Under the pieces are notes generated by a model. It saw nothing but the letters and a program-made list of their open reading frames with translations, was not told where the DNA came from and ran no database searches. A DNA stretch of 64,000 nt from Pseudomonas oryzihabitans. Its GTDB lineage: Bacteria; Pseudomonadota; Gammaproteobacteria; Pseudomonadales; Pseudomonadaceae. Position 1 is the first letter of the stretch, and every line of letters starts with the position of its first letter. Location of the stretch: contig NZ_CP102428.1 in NCBI RefSeq assembly GCF_024652905.1, positions 1,438,501-1,502,500 of the forward strand. Reading direction: 5' to 3'. Both the position numbers and the translations under genes were made by a program. Of this stretch, positions 1-8,613 are shown piece by piece.

Positions 1-246
1 TCCACGCAGGTGCTCGCCGCCTACCAGGATGTCGCCGCTGGTGGGCGCCAGCAGCCCCAGCAGCAGCTTGGCCAGGGTGCTCTTGCCGCACCCCGATTCC
101 CCCACCAGCCCCAGGGTCTCGCCGCGATAGAGCCGCAACGAAATGCCATCCACCGCCTTGAGGGTGGCCGGCGGGCGGAACAGGCCGCGACCCAGGGTGA
201 ATTCGCGGCGGATGTCGCACAGCTCCAGGGCGATCTCGCGGCTCAT
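1..246 (-). CDS. Peptide-type ABC transporter ATP-binding protein, DppF/OppF-like (partial)
   Basis: The first 82 codons of a second ATPase subunit; the rest lies beyond the left edge. The visible part has a typical N-terminal ABC domain with Walker A (GESGCGKST). DppF/OppF proteins pair with DppD to drive peptide import at the inner membrane. Its ATG overlaps the stop of the upstream DppD-like gene by 4 nt (ATGA), so the two are translationally coupled. It is the last visible gene of the operon SBP-permease-permease-ATPase-ATPase. Substrate class (peptide, opine, nickel or glutathione) cannot be read from this fragment. Confidence 0.9.
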   Translation of the reverse strand, partial: MSREIALELCDIRREFTLGRGLFRPPATLKAVDGISLRLYRGETLGLVGESGCGKSTLAKLLLGLLAPTSGDILVGGEHLRG

Positions 247-1238
247 CGCACACCTCCGACCCGGCGCAGGGGCTCGCTGGGCAGGGCGAAATGACAACGC
301 GCCAGGTGCGCGCCCTCTTCCAGCAAGGGCACGCTGTCGGCGCAGGCCGCCACCGCCTGCGGGCATCTATTGCGAAAGGCACAGCCGTGCTGCTCGCCGA
401 CCAGGCTGGGGACCAGGCCGGGAATGGCGCCCAGCGGCTGCCCGGGACGGGTCCGGCCCGGTACCGGGATGCTCGCCAGCAGCCCACGGGTATAGGGGTG
501 CCGCGGCGCGGCGAACAGCTCGGCGGCCGGTGCCTGCTCGACGATCTGGCCGGCATACATCACTGCTACCCGATCGGCGATGCGCGCCACCAGCCCCAGG
601 TCGTGGGTGATGAAGACGATGGCCGTGCCGAATTCCCGCTGCAGGTCGCGCAGCAGGTGCAGGATCTGCGCCTGGATGGTGACGTCCAGCGCCGTGGTGG
701 GCTCGTCGGCGATGATGAGGTCCGGTTCGCACAGCAGCGCCATGGCGATGATCACCCGCTGCCGCAACCCGCCGCTGAGCTGGTGCGGATACTGGCGCAG
801 GCGCTCCCCGGCGTTGCTGATGCCGACCTTTTCCAGCATGGCCTCCGCGCCTGCCAAGGCGGCCTTGCGATCCAGCCTGCGGTGGCGCCGCAACACCTCG
901 GCGAGCTGGTCGCCGATGCTGTAGGCCGGATTGAGGGCAGTCATGGGCTCCTGGAAAATCATCGCAAGGCGATTGCCACGCAGGTCGCGCATGCCCCTTT
1001 CACCCAGGGTTAGCAGGTCGTGTTCGCCCAGACTCAGCCGCGCCGCCTGGCGCCGGGCCTGGCGCGGCAGCAGATCCATCAGCGCCAGGGAGGTGAGCGA
1101 CTTGCCGCAGCCGGATTCACCCACCAGGCAGAGCATCTCGCCCTGCTCCACCTGCAGATCCAGGCCGCGCACGGCGTGCAGGGTGTCGTCCCCCAGGGGG
1201 ATGTCGATGCGCAGGTCTCTTACGTCGAGCAGCGCCAT
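243..1238 (-). CDS. Peptide-type ABC transporter ATP-binding protein, DppD-like
   Basis: 331 aa, the usual DppD/OppD length. Walker A (GESGCGKS) lies near residue 40, the signature is LSGGLRQR (final Gln of LSGGQ replaced by Leu, common in this subfamily) and Walker B is LIIADEPTTALD. The C-terminal oligopeptide-type extension carries a Cys-rich stretch (CAFRNRCPQAVAACAD), which binds an Fe-S cluster in several homologues. It powers import by the two permeases encoded just upstream. A good ribosome site (GGAGGACTGACC then ATG) fits the chosen start. The gap to the upstream permease is 14 nt. Assignment to the Dpp/Opp family is firm; the substrate is not. Confidence 0.93.
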   Translation of the reverse strand: MALLDVRDLRIDIPLGDDTLHAVRGLDLQVEQGEMLCLVGESGCGKSLTSLALMDLLPRQARRQAARLSLGEHDLLTLGERGMRDLRGNRLAMIFQEPMTALNPAYSIGDQLAEVLRRHRRLDRKAALAGAEAMLEKVGISNAGERLRQYPHQLSGGLRQRVIIAMALLCEPDLIIADEPTTALDVTIQAQILHLLRDLQREFGTAIVFITHDLGLVARIADRVAVMYAGQIVEQAPAAELFAAPRHPYTRGLLASIPVPGRTRPGQPLGAIPGLVPSLVGEQHGCAFRNRCPQAVAACADSVPLLEEGAHLARCHFALPSEPLRRVGGVR

Positions 1239-1252
1239 GGTCAGTCCTCCGC

Positions 1253-2155
1253 TTAGTTGCGCCCGCTGGGCGCGGCCAGATCCCGGATGCCGTCGCCGAC
1301 CAGGTTGATGGCCAGCACCAGCAGCATGAGGGCGATGCCGGGAATGGCGATCACCCAGGGCGAAAAGAACATGTAGGGCTTGCCTTCGGCGATCATCAGG
1401 CCCCAGGACGGCAACGGTGGCTGCACGCCAACGCCGAGAAAGGACAGGGTCGCCTCCAGCAGGATGGCGTGGGCCATCTCCAGGGTGATCACCACGATCA
1501 GCGCCCCCAGCACGTTGGGCAGGATCTCGCCGACGATGACCCGCCAGGGTGAACAGCCCAGCGCCTGGGCGGCGGCCACGTATTCGGCGTCACGGATCTG
1601 CTGCACGGCGGCACGCACCACCACGGCGAAGCGATCCCATAGCAGGCAGCCGAGCAGGATCACCACCACCTGCAGCGAGCCACCTACCAGGGAGGCGGCG
1701 GCCAGGGCCACCATCACCACCGGCAGGGCCAAGCGGGTGGTCACCAGGTAGCTCACCAGGGCGTCGATCTTGCCGCCGTAGTAGCCAGCCAACACCCCGA
1801 GCAAGGTGCCGATGGCGCCGGAGATGAGCGCCGCGGCAAGGCCGATGAATAGCGAGATGCGCGCGCCATAGAGCAGCCGGGAGAGATAGTCGCGACCGAG
1901 CTTGTCGGTGCCCAGCGGATGGGCCCAGGTGCCCTTGGCCATCCATACCGGTGGTTTCATCCGCTGCATCACGTCCTGGGCATAGGGATCGTGGGGCGCC
2001 AGCCAGGGCGCGGCCAGGGCGGCGAAGACGATGACGACGAGCAGCACGGCGCCGAGGGCGAAGCCGCGGTGGCCGAACCAGCGGCGCAGCTGGCGGCCCA
2101 GGGTCGGCCGCGGGGGCAGATAGTCGTCGAGCACGAAGGGATTGGCGACGGTCAT
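1253..2155 (-). CDS. Peptide-type ABC transporter permease, DppC-like
   Basis: 300 aa from the ATG at 2155. An open frame continues upstream, but that part is antisense-like sequence inside the DppB-like gene; the protein beginning MTVANPFVLDDYL has the canonical DppC N-terminus with a cytoplasmic lead and a first TM at about residues 30-52. The periplasmic segment has the HPLGTDKLGRDYLSRLLYG motif diagnostic of DppC/OppC, and the EAA loop follows. Five to six membrane segments are expected. It forms the inner-membrane channel with the DppB-like partner, whose stop is 8 nt upstream. Confidence 0.93.
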   Translation of the reverse strand: MTVANPFVLDDYLPPRPTLGRQLRRWFGHRGFALGAVLLVVIVFAALAAPWLAPHDPYAQDVMQRMKPPVWMAKGTWAHPLGTDKLGRDYLSRLLYGARISLFIGLAAALISGAIGTLLGVLAGYYGGKIDALVSYLVTTRLALPVVMVALAAASLVGGSLQVVVILLGCLLWDRFAVVVRAAVQQIRDAEYVAAAQALGCSPWRVIVGEILPNVLGALIVVITLEMAHAILLEATLSFLGVGVQPPLPSWGLMIAEGKPYMFFSPWVIAIPGIALMLLVLAINLVGDGIRDLAAPSGRN

Positions 2156-2163
2156 GGGGCCTC

Positions 2164-3081
2164 CTAGCGCACGCGAATGCGCGGGTCGAGCAAGGCGTTG
2201 AGCAGATCGGCCACCAGTGTCAGCACGATGTAGATCAACGCGATCAAGAGGACGATGGCCTGCACCACCGGGAAGTCGTTGCGGGCGATGGCGTCCCAGG
2301 CCAGCTGGCCGATGCCCTGCAGGGAGAACACCGCCTCGATCACAACCGAGCCGCCCAGCATGAAGCCGAACTCCACGGCGGCCAGGGCCACCACCGGGAT
2401 CAGCGCATTGCGCAGGGCGTGCTTGAACAGCACCCGCGCCGGACTCAGGCCCTTGGCCCGGGCGGTGCGGATGTAGTCGGCGCCCAGCACATCGAGCATC
2501 CCGGCACGGGTCAGGCGCATCAGCGAGGGGGTGGCGTAGTAGCCCAGGGCGACCGCCGGCAGGATGAAGTGCTGCCAGGTGGTGTTGCCAGATACCGGTA
2601 GCCACTTCAGGGTCACCGAAAAGATGACGATCAGCACCAGGGCGAACCAGAAGCTGGGCATGGCCTGGCCGAAGATCGCCAGGGTCAGCGCCAGGCGGTC
2701 GATCCAGGTGTCGCGCTTGACCGCGGCCAGCACCCCGAGCGGGATGGCGATGAGCAGCGCCACCAGCAGCGCGATGGCGCCCAGGGTCAGGGTGATGGGC
2801 AGGCGGCTGGCGATCAGATCCCGCACCGACTCCTGGAAGAAGAACGACTGCCCCAGGTCCAGCCGCAGCAACTGCCCGACCCACTCGACGTACTGGGTCG
2901 CCAGGGGTTTATCGAGGCCGTGCTGATGACGCACCACCTCGATCTGTTCGGCGGTGGCCTCGGGGCCGGCGATGGCGGTGGCCAGGTCGCCGGACAGGTG
3001 CAGCAGGAAGAAACTGATGAGGGAAACGGTAAAGGCCACGGCCAGGGCGATACCCAGGCGGCGCAGGAGGTATGCGGACAT
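2164..3081 (-). CDS. Peptide-type ABC transporter permease, DppB-like
   Basis: 305 aa with the DppB hallmark N-terminus (MSAYLLRRLGIALAV), a first TM at about residues 9-30, a periplasmic loop and the BPD_transp_1 domain at about 95-305, including an EAA-type motif near the GMLDVLGADYIRTARAKG stretch. It is the partner of the DppC-like subunit. An intercistronic hairpin (3101-3121) separates it from the upstream substrate-binding protein gene, a layout often linked to lower expression of the membrane subunits. Confidence 0.93.
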   Translation of the reverse strand: MSAYLLRRLGIALAVAFTVSLISFFLLHLSGDLATAIAGPEATAEQIEVVRHQHGLDKPLATQYVEWVGQLLRLDLGQSFFFQESVRDLIASRLPITLTLGAIALLVALLIAIPLGVLAAVKRDTWIDRLALTLAIFGQAMPSFWFALVLIVIFSVTLKWLPVSGNTTWQHFILPAVALGYYATPSLMRLTRAGMLDVLGADYIRTARAKGLSPARVLFKHALRNALIPVVALAAVEFGFMLGGSVVIEAVFSLQGIGQLAWDAIARNDFPVVQAIVLLIALIYIVLTLVADLLNALLDPRIRVR

Positions 3082-3100
3082 GCTCAGCTCCTCGGCTAGG

Positions 3101-3121
3101 GGCGCCCCCGTGGGGGGCGCC
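3101..3121. other. Intercistronic hairpin between SBP and permease genes
   Basis: GGCGCCCCC (3101-3109), a 3-nt loop and GGGGGCGCC (3113-3121) form a perfect 9-bp stem, all G-C. It falls between the stop of the binding-protein gene (3130) and the permease start (3081). No T-tract follows on the minus strand, so it looks like an mRNA-stabilising or attenuating hairpin and not a complete terminator. That role is inferred. Confidence 0.6.
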
Positions 3122-3129
3122 GGGACGGA

Positions 3130-4650
3130 TCAGTTCCAGTGGGCCAGGGCGAAGCGCGGCAACTCGTCCGGATAGGGCTGGAAGGCCAGGTCCGAGGTGA
3201 AGGCGTAGTTGATGGAATAATTGAACACCGGTGCCCAGTAGGCCTGCTCGGCGATCCGCTGCAGCGCCTTGCGGTAGTTCTCCTTGCGCACGGCCGGGTC
3301 CATGGCGGTGTCGGCCACCTTGAGCCAGTCGATCACCTGGGGATCCTTAGCCACGTCGTCGGCATTGCCCTTGAAGTAGACGCCGGTGGCCGCCGAAGCA
3401 TCGGCGATGGAGAAGGAACCCCAGGCCAGAAAGGCCATGGGCACCTTGCCGGCGCGCTGCTGGTCACGCAGGGCGGCGTATTTCAGATAGCGCAGCTTGG
3501 CGTCGATGCCCACCGCACGCAGGTCCCCGATCAGCGCCTCGACCACGTCGCGGTCGCGGTAGGCGAAGATCTCGGTGCTGAAGCCATTGGGATAGCCGGC
3601 GGCCTTGAGCAGGGCCTTGGCCTTCGCCGGGTCGTAGGGGTAGCCCGGTACCGCCTTGGCGTCGCAACCGAATTGCTCCGGATAGCACGCCACCTGCAGC
3701 GGCTGGCTGCCGCCCCCCATGAGCTGACTGGCGATGGCTTTACGGTTGATCGCGTAATTGATCGCCTGGCGCACCTCTGCCTTGGCAAAGGGTGAATCCG
3801 GGCTGGAGGCGCCCTGGGCATCCATGCTGAGGAAGCCGATCCTCATGCTGGCGCCGCTCTCCACGGTGAGATTGGGCGCGGCCTTGAGTTGCTCGGCCTG
3901 GTCCGGCGCCACGCGCCAGGCCCAGTCGATGCCGCCGGTCATGAGTTCGGCGAGTCGGGTCTCGGCGTCGGGAATCACCCGGAACTGGATATGGCCGATG
4001 CGTGGCTGCCCCTGGGGGCTGTCCTTGAAATAGTCGGGATTGCGCTCCAGCGTGACCCCCTGGCCGCTGGTGACCGCGACGATGCGATAGGGCCCGGTAC
4101 CCACCGGCTTCTGCGCGAAGCCCGCCAAGCCCACCTTCTGGAAATACTTGCCGGGATAGATGGGCAAGGGATTGGCCAGGTATTCCAGCGCGGCTGGAAA
4201 TGGCTGCTTGAGGTGCAGGCGGACCTTGTACTCGCCCAGCTTCTCGGCGCTCTTGATCCAGTTGACGTTCTGCTGGGTGACCACCTTGCCCTCGGGCGAG
4301 GCTACGTAATTGAAGGTGAAGACCACGTCATCGGCGGTGAAGGGATCGCCGTTGTGGAAGGTCACGCCCTGGCGCAGATCGAAGTTGAGGGTCAGCGGAT
4401 CAACCTGCTGCCAATGGGTGGCCAGCATCGGCTTGTATTCGCCGGTCTGGGGGTCGCGGTAGATCAGGGTATCCCAGGCCAGGTGGGCGAGGATGACGCC
4501 TTCACGGGCATCGTTGTGATAGGGGCTGACGTTTTCGGGTTCGGTGTCGGAGGCGTAGACCAGGGTGTCGTTGGCCTTGCCGGCGAAGGCCTGGCCCTGG
4601 GCCAGGAAGAGGGAAAACGCGATGCCACAAGCGAAACCTTTGAGTCCCAT
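3130..4650 (-). CDS. Peptide-type ABC transporter substrate-binding protein (SBP_bac_5), DppA-like
   Basis: 506 aa, the usual length for family 5 binding proteins. Residues 1-23 form a Sec signal peptide (short basic start, hydrophobic core, cleavage after AQGQAFA), so the mature protein is periplasmic. The family signature region is present early (YASDTEPENVSPYHNDAREG and the DTLIYRDP context), followed by the FNGDPFTADDVVF-type motif (here FHNGDPFTADDVVF). It delivers the ligand to the DppBC-like channel and is the first gene of the operon, divergent from the LysR gene at 4822. The real substrate may be a dipeptide, an opine or a related compound. Confidence 0.92.
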   Translation of the reverse strand: MGLKGFACGIAFSLFLAQGQAFAGKANDTLVYASDTEPENVSPYHNDAREGVILAHLAWDTLIYRDPQTGEYKPMLATHWQQVDPLTLNFDLRQGVTFHNGDPFTADDVVFTFNYVASPEGKVVTQQNVNWIKSAEKLGEYKVRLHLKQPFPAALEYLANPLPIYPGKYFQKVGLAGFAQKPVGTGPYRIVAVTSGQGVTLERNPDYFKDSPQGQPRIGHIQFRVIPDAETRLAELMTGGIDWAWRVAPDQAEQLKAAPNLTVESGASMRIGFLSMDAQGASSPDSPFAKAEVRQAINYAINRKAIASQLMGGGSQPLQVACYPEQFGCDAKAVPGYPYDPAKAKALLKAAGYPNGFSTEIFAYRDRDVVEALIGDLRAVGIDAKLRYLKYAALRDQQRAGKVPMAFLAWGSFSIADASAATGVYFKGNADDVAKDPQVIDWLKVADTAMDPAVRKENYRKALQRIAEQAYWAPVFNYSINYAFTSDLAFQPYPDELPRFALAHWN

Positions 4651-4731
4651 GCCGTCTGTCTCCGGGGCGGTGGTTGGTCAAAGGCAGGTCCGCGAAACGC
4701 GGGAAAGGAGTTCTTGCTGAAGCCTGTTATT

Positions 4732-4743
4732 GGTCTATTGACC
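4732..4743. promoter_or_regulatory. Small palindrome in the SBP/LysR divergent region
   Basis: GGTC-TATT-GACC lies in the 171-bp space between the divergent binding-protein and LysR genes. It is a candidate half-site for the neighbouring LysR protein, which would fit classic divergent autoregulation. A 5-bp stem CCGCG-AAA-CGCGG (4690-4702) lies in the SBP leader. Both are short and could arise by chance. Confidence 0.3.
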
Positions 4744-4821
4744 CGACTCTAGGTCTTGCCATCCCATGCCACAAGCAGAATATTTAGATGCGAGCCATGC
4801 CTTTTCGGCAAAGGAGGCCCT

Positions 4822-5727
4822 ATGCAGCCCTACGGCATTCAGTCCACCGCCCTGCGCTATTTCCTCGAGGTGGTGCGGTGCGGCTCCATCAGCGAAGCTT
4901 CCCAGCGGCTCAATGTCGCGGCCAGTGCGGTGAGTCGCCAGATCGCCAAACTGGAGCGCGAACTGGAGACGCCGCTGCTCGAACGCCGCGCCCGTGGCGT
5001 CGTGCCCAGCGCCGCCGGCGAGCGTCTGGCCGTGCATGCGCGCAAGGCGCAGCTGGCCAGCGAGCAGGTCGCGGCCGAGTTGCGGGGCCTCGCCGACCTG
5101 CGCCGCGGCCAGGTACGCCTGGCCACCACCGAAGGCTTTTCGCTGGACTTCCTGCCCGAGGTCATCGTGGCCTTTCGCCAGGACTATGCCGGCATCCACT
5201 TTTCCCTGGAGGTCTGCGCGCCGGCGGCGGTCACGCGCCGGGTCCAGGAAGGTGACGCCGACCTGGGCCTCACCTTCAGCCTCAGGCCAGAGCCGGACAT
5301 CAGCGTCGACGCCACCTTGAGTGGCGCCATCGAGGCGGTGGTGGCGCCCGAGCATCCCCTCGCCGGCCGTACCGGGCTGACCCTGGCCGACCTACAGCCC
5401 TTTCCGCTGGCGCTGCCGATGCCCGATACCACGGTGCGCCAGCTGTTCGACATCTGCTGTGGCGTCCAGGGACTCTCCTTCGAGCCCGTGCTGGTGAGCA
5501 ACAACATGCAGGCGCTCTATCGTTTCGCCGCCTTGGGCGGTGGCGTGGCGCTCTCAAGCGAACTGAGCCTGCGTAGTCGACTGCGCGAAGGCCAACTGGT
5601 GGCCCTGCCCCTGCTGGACGAAGGCCTGGCCGCGCGGCGGATCGAATTGCAGAGCATGGCGGGCCGCGAATTGCCGCCGGCGGTGAATGTCTTTCGCCAG
5701 GCGCTGATCGCGGCGCTGGGGCGCTGA
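4822..5727 (+). CDS. LysR-type transcriptional regulator
   Basis: 301 aa from the ATG at 4822. This start is preferred over the in-frame start at 4756 because AAGGAGG (4811-4817) lies 4 nt before it. The N-terminal winged HTH (about residues 8-66) contains GSISEASQRLNVAASAVSRQ, and the rest is a LysR substrate-binding domain ending near GRELPPAVNVFRQAL. It is transcribed divergently from the peptide-type importer operon and likely controls it and itself. The effector is unknown. Confidence 0.92.
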   Translation: MQPYGIQSTALRYFLEVVRCGSISEASQRLNVAASAVSRQIAKLERELETPLLERRARGVVPSAAGERLAVHARKAQLASEQVAAELRGLADLRRGQVRLATTEGFSLDFLPEVIVAFRQDYAGIHFSLEVCAPAAVTRRVQEGDADLGLTFSLRPEPDISVDATLSGAIEAVVAPEHPLAGRTGLTLADLQPFPLALPMPDTTVRQLFDICCGVQGLSFEPVLVSNNMQALYRFAALGGGVALSSELSLRSRLREGQLVALPLLDEGLAARRIELQSMAGRELPPAVNVFRQALIAALGR

Positions 5728-5747
5728 GTCAGCGCGGTGCACCATGA

Positions 5748-5906
5748 CGCTGGGCGACCGCGTGGAAGGTGATGGAGCGTTGGCAAGGTGTCTACGGCGC
5801 CCGTGGACCCGGGCCCTACAGCATCCTGGAGGCAGATCCGCGGATCACCGCCATGTTGATCCATAGCGATCTCGGCATGAGCATCGGCCAGGCGCTGGGG
5901 GAGTGA
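5748..5906 (+). pseudogene. Possible short coding remnant in a 340-bp intergenic stretch
   Basis: Between the LysR stop (5727) and the TPR gene start (6068), one frame stays open from 5748 to the TGA at 5906. An ATG at 5772 would give 44 aa. Its C-terminal half (GPGPYSILEADPRITAML, then IHSDLGMSIGQALGE) has a protein-like composition with good codon usage, so it may be the 3' end of a decayed gene. I do not recognise the family and there is no clear ribosome site. The remaining bases to 6067 hold nothing I can name. Confidence 0.25.
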
Positions 5907-6067
5907 ACGATCGCCGCATTGTTCTGAGGAGCCTGGGGATATGAGGATCTTTCACGCCTTGCAGGAATGAGCTGCAGTACCCTTCGGGCGCCGGGCCTGC
6001 TATCTAGGCAGCATGAACCGTCTCGGCATGCTGCCGAAGACCCCCGCTCCTCTAGTCCAAGTTGAAA

Positions 6068-7393
6068 ATGCCTTCCTTTCACACCGACCGCTACGACCTC
6101 CCCCTCTCTACCTCTTCCGCCCACGCCGCCGAGCGCTACCAGGCCGGTGTCGATCTGCTGCTATCGCTCTGGCCGGGGGCGGCCGAGGCGCTGGATGAGG
6201 CCATCGCCGCCGATCCTGATTTCGCCCTGGCGCTTGCAGCGCGGGCGCGGCTGCAGCTGATCGACAACCAGGCCGGCGCCGCCCGGAAGGCCATCGCGCA
6301 GGCGCAGCGGCTGGTCGAGCGGCGCGGCACGGAGCGCGAGCGCAGCCATGTGCAGGTCCTGCAGCGGCTGATCGCCGGTGAATCCGCCCAGGCGCTGCAA
6401 GATGCGCTGGCGCATGCCGACCGCTGGCCGCGGGACATCCTGATCCTGGGCTTGCCCCTGGGTGCTTTCGGCCTGCTGGCATTTTCCGGGCGGGCCGATC
6501 ACGATCAGGCACGGGTCGATCTCTGCGAGCGCCATGCCCGCCATTTCGCTGCGGATGACTGGTGGTTCCTGACCTACCGCGGCTGGTCCCTGGGCGAGAA
6601 CGGCGAGGTGGTGCGGGGCCGTACGCTCACCGAGCGGGCGCTGGAGCTACGCCGCCACAACGTCAATGCAGCCCATGCCCTGACCCATGTCCTGCACGAA
6701 TCCGGCGACAGCCCGGCCGCGCAGGCCCTGATCGCAGGCTGGCTGCCCGAGTACCCCCATCACGGTATCCTGCATGGCCATATCGCCTGGCACGGCGCCC
6801 TGGTGGCCCTCGAACAGGGCGACAGCCAGGGCGCGCTGGACCTCTATCAGCGCTTCGTAGCGCCAGCCGCGTCCACAGCCGGTCCGCTCAACCGGGTCAG
6901 CGACAACGCCTCCTTTCTCTGGCGCCTGGGGCTTTATGGCCACGAGGTGCCAGCCGACCTCTGGCAGGCTACTGCGGCCAGTGCGTCCGGGCTGTTCCAG
7001 CAACCGGGGCTGGCTTTCGCCGACGTCCATATGGCCCTGATCGCGGCGGCGACCGGGGATCGGCAGGCGCTGGAAGAACGCGTGGCCGGACTCGAAGCCC
7101 GCCTGTGCGACGGCACTCTTTCCGCCGGACCGGTCGTCCCCCTGCTCTGCCGCGCCTTGCTGGCCTTCGCCGACGAGGACTATGACGGCTGCGCACGGCT
7201 GCTGGAGCCGCTGCGCACGGATGTCGCCCGCATCGGTGGCAGTGGCGCCCAGCGCGAGGTCATCGAAGACACCCTGCTGGTCGCCCTGCTGCGCGGGGGC
7301 GACCACACCAAGGCAGGCGTACTGCTGGACGAGCGCCTGCACCGGCGGCCTTCGACCCGCGACCGGCACTGGCGGGCCAGCCTTGCATCCTGA
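6068..7393 (+). CDS. TPR protein of the TTC38-like family
   Basis: 441 aa from the ATG at 6068; a TTG at 6062 would add two residues. Helical repeats with TPR spacing begin near residue 20 (AAERYQAGVDLLLSLWPGA; AIAADPDFALALAARARL). The middle has the segment HALTHVLHESGD and a following GILHGHIAWHGALVALEQGD, which resembles the TTC38 family first named in eukaryotes and common in proteobacteria. There is no signal peptide or membrane segment, so it is probably cytosolic. No enzymatic motif is visible. It stands alone, upstream of the toxin-antitoxin pair on the same strand, and lacks a strong ribosome site. Function is unknown. Confidence 0.75.
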   Translation: MPSFHTDRYDLPLSTSSAHAAERYQAGVDLLLSLWPGAAEALDEAIAADPDFALALAARARLQLIDNQAGAARKAIAQAQRLVERRGTERERSHVQVLQRLIAGESAQALQDALAHADRWPRDILILGLPLGAFGLLAFSGRADHDQARVDLCERHARHFAADDWWFLTYRGWSLGENGEVVRGRTLTERALELRRHNVNAAHALTHVLHESGDSPAAQALIAGWLPEYPHHGILHGHIAWHGALVALEQGDSQGALDLYQRFVAPAASTAGPLNRVSDNASFLWRLGLYGHEVPADLWQATAASASGLFQQPGLAFADVHMALIAAATGDRQALEERVAGLEARLCDGTLSAGPVVPLLCRALLAFADEDYDGCARLLEPLRTDVARIGGSGAQREVIEDTLLVALLRGGDHTKAGVLLDERLHRRPSTRDRHWRASLAS

Positions 7394-7442
7394 TCCGGGA
7401 TGTTCACGGACTACCCGGTGATCAGTTTTACCTTATCTCTTT

Positions 7443-7481
7443 ATCTGTAGACGCAATTTCATTATATTTGCATCTACAGAT
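7443..7481 (+). promoter_or_regulatory. Dyad operator over the RES-Xre promoter
   Basis: ATCTGTAGA (7443-7451) and TCTACAGAT (7473-7481) are perfect 9-bp inverted repeats 21 bp apart. Between them is TATATT (7463-7468), a plausible -10, in a markedly AT-rich stretch. The right arm ends just before the antitoxin ribosome site. This is the arrangement expected for autoregulation by the antitoxin or the toxin-antitoxin complex. Confidence 0.7.
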
Positions 7482-7492
7482 TGGAGAATCCT

Positions 7493-7897
7493 ATGTCCCA
7501 GGTCGTTGCCGTTGAACAGTTTTCGAAAAGCCAGAGCACGGCCGGCCTACGGGCAGCGCTCAACATTCTGGACAGATGGCAGGCCTCCAGTGAGCAGAGT
7601 TGCCGCATCTTGCGCATCTCGCGCAGCACCTACACCCGGGCCTTGCAGCGGGAAGGTAACTGGGCGGTGAGTCTGGATGCCGATCAGCTCCAGCGTGTCA
7701 GCCTGGTGCTGAACATGCATTCCGCGCTACGCCTGGTCTTCGACAACCCGGAAAACGTCTACGGCTTCGTCGCCATGGCCAATCACAATGAGTTCTTCAA
7801 TGGCCGTTCGCCTCTGGAGATCATGGCCCAGGGCGACATGATCTCGCTCTATGAGACCTTCCGGCGTATCGACGTCCTGCGCGGTGCTGGATGGTGA
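7493..7897 (+). CDS. Xre/MbcA/ParS-family antitoxin of a RES toxin
   Basis: 134 aa. The ATG at 7493 follows GGAGA with 5-nt spacing; an in-frame TTG at 7481 is an alternative. The N-terminal part (about residues 15-65) is an Xre-like helix-turn-helix (CRILRISRSTYTRAL), and the C-terminal part carries the MbcA/ParS-type toxin-binding domain with the typical FDNPENVYGFVAMANHNEFF-like region followed by SPLEIMAQGD. It neutralises the RES NADase and probably binds the dyad at 7443-7481. Its stop overlaps the toxin ATG by 7 nt. Confidence 0.9.
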   Translation: MSQVVAVEQFSKSQSTAGLRAALNILDRWQASSEQSCRILRISRSTYTRALQREGNWAVSLDADQLQRVSLVLNMHSALRLVFDNPENVYGFVAMANHNEFFNGRSPLEIMAQGDMISLYETFRRIDVLRGAGW

Positions 7898-8598
7898 AGC
7901 TGGAAGACCTGCCCCTGCTCGCGGATGAGCGGCTACAGGGGCATCGCCTGATCAATTCCAAGTTTCCGCCAATCGACCTGTTCGACGATGTCGCCAATGC
8001 CGAGGACTTCGCGGCGCTGCACCAGTTGCAGGCTCTGACCAACCCGCGACTGCAGAACGAGCTAGGGCGTCTGGAGCTGATCCCCCTGGCACAGATCCCC
8101 TTCGGTATCTCTGGCTGCTCCTATGCCGTGGCACCTTTCACCCATGTAAATCCCGCAGGGTCTCGCTTCAGCGATGGCAGCTTTGGCGTTCTCTACCTCG
8201 CCGACCATCCCGATACCGCCCTTGCCGAGGTTCGCTATCATCAGCAAGCGTACTGGTCGAAGGTGCCCGCGCTGAAATACGAGCGGTTCGTCTTCCGCAA
8301 TCTTTCGGTGAGCTTCTCTGAAGAGGGCTTCCGCGATGCCCTGGTGCTGGAAGCGACCGATGCCCTCTACCACCCCGCAGACTACGGCGCGGCGCGTAGT
8401 CTTGGCGCCGCCGCCAAACGCGCCGGCTGCCCAGGCCTGCGCTATCGCTCGGTGCGGCGTCCCGGCAACCACTGCTGGGCATTGCTGACCCCAGGACGGA
8501 TCAGTGCGGTGGTCCAGGCGGCGCCGGTTGAGATGATCTGGAACGGCGGCATCATCAGCGTCAATCGCCTCACCGCCGTGCCGGGCGAGCCGAACTGA
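7891..8598 (+). CDS. RES-domain toxin (predicted NAD+-degrading)
   Basis: 235 aa, the usual RES toxin length. RES-domain toxins (such as MbcT and P. putida Res) deplete NAD+. The domain is recognisable from HRLINSKFPPIDLFDDV (conserved Arg), SRFSDGSFGVLYLAD and TALAEVRYHQ (conserved Glu), with GCPGLRYRSVRRPGNHCWAL near the C-terminus. The ATG overlaps the antitoxin stop, so translation is coupled. The gene looks intact, with no frame disruption. Known for the family: NADase activity. Inferred here: that this copy is active. Confidence 0.9.
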   Translation: MVKLEDLPLLADERLQGHRLINSKFPPIDLFDDVANAEDFAALHQLQALTNPRLQNELGRLELIPLAQIPFGISGCSYAVAPFTHVNPAGSRFSDGSFGVLYLADHPDTALAEVRYHQQAYWSKVPALKYERFVFRNLSVSFSEEGFRDALVLEATDALYHPADYGAARSLGAAAKRAGCPGLRYRSVRRPGNHCWALLTPGRISAVVQAAPVEMIWNGGIISVNRLTAVPGEPN

Positions 8599-8613
8599 TC
8601 AGGTAGCGCCCCC

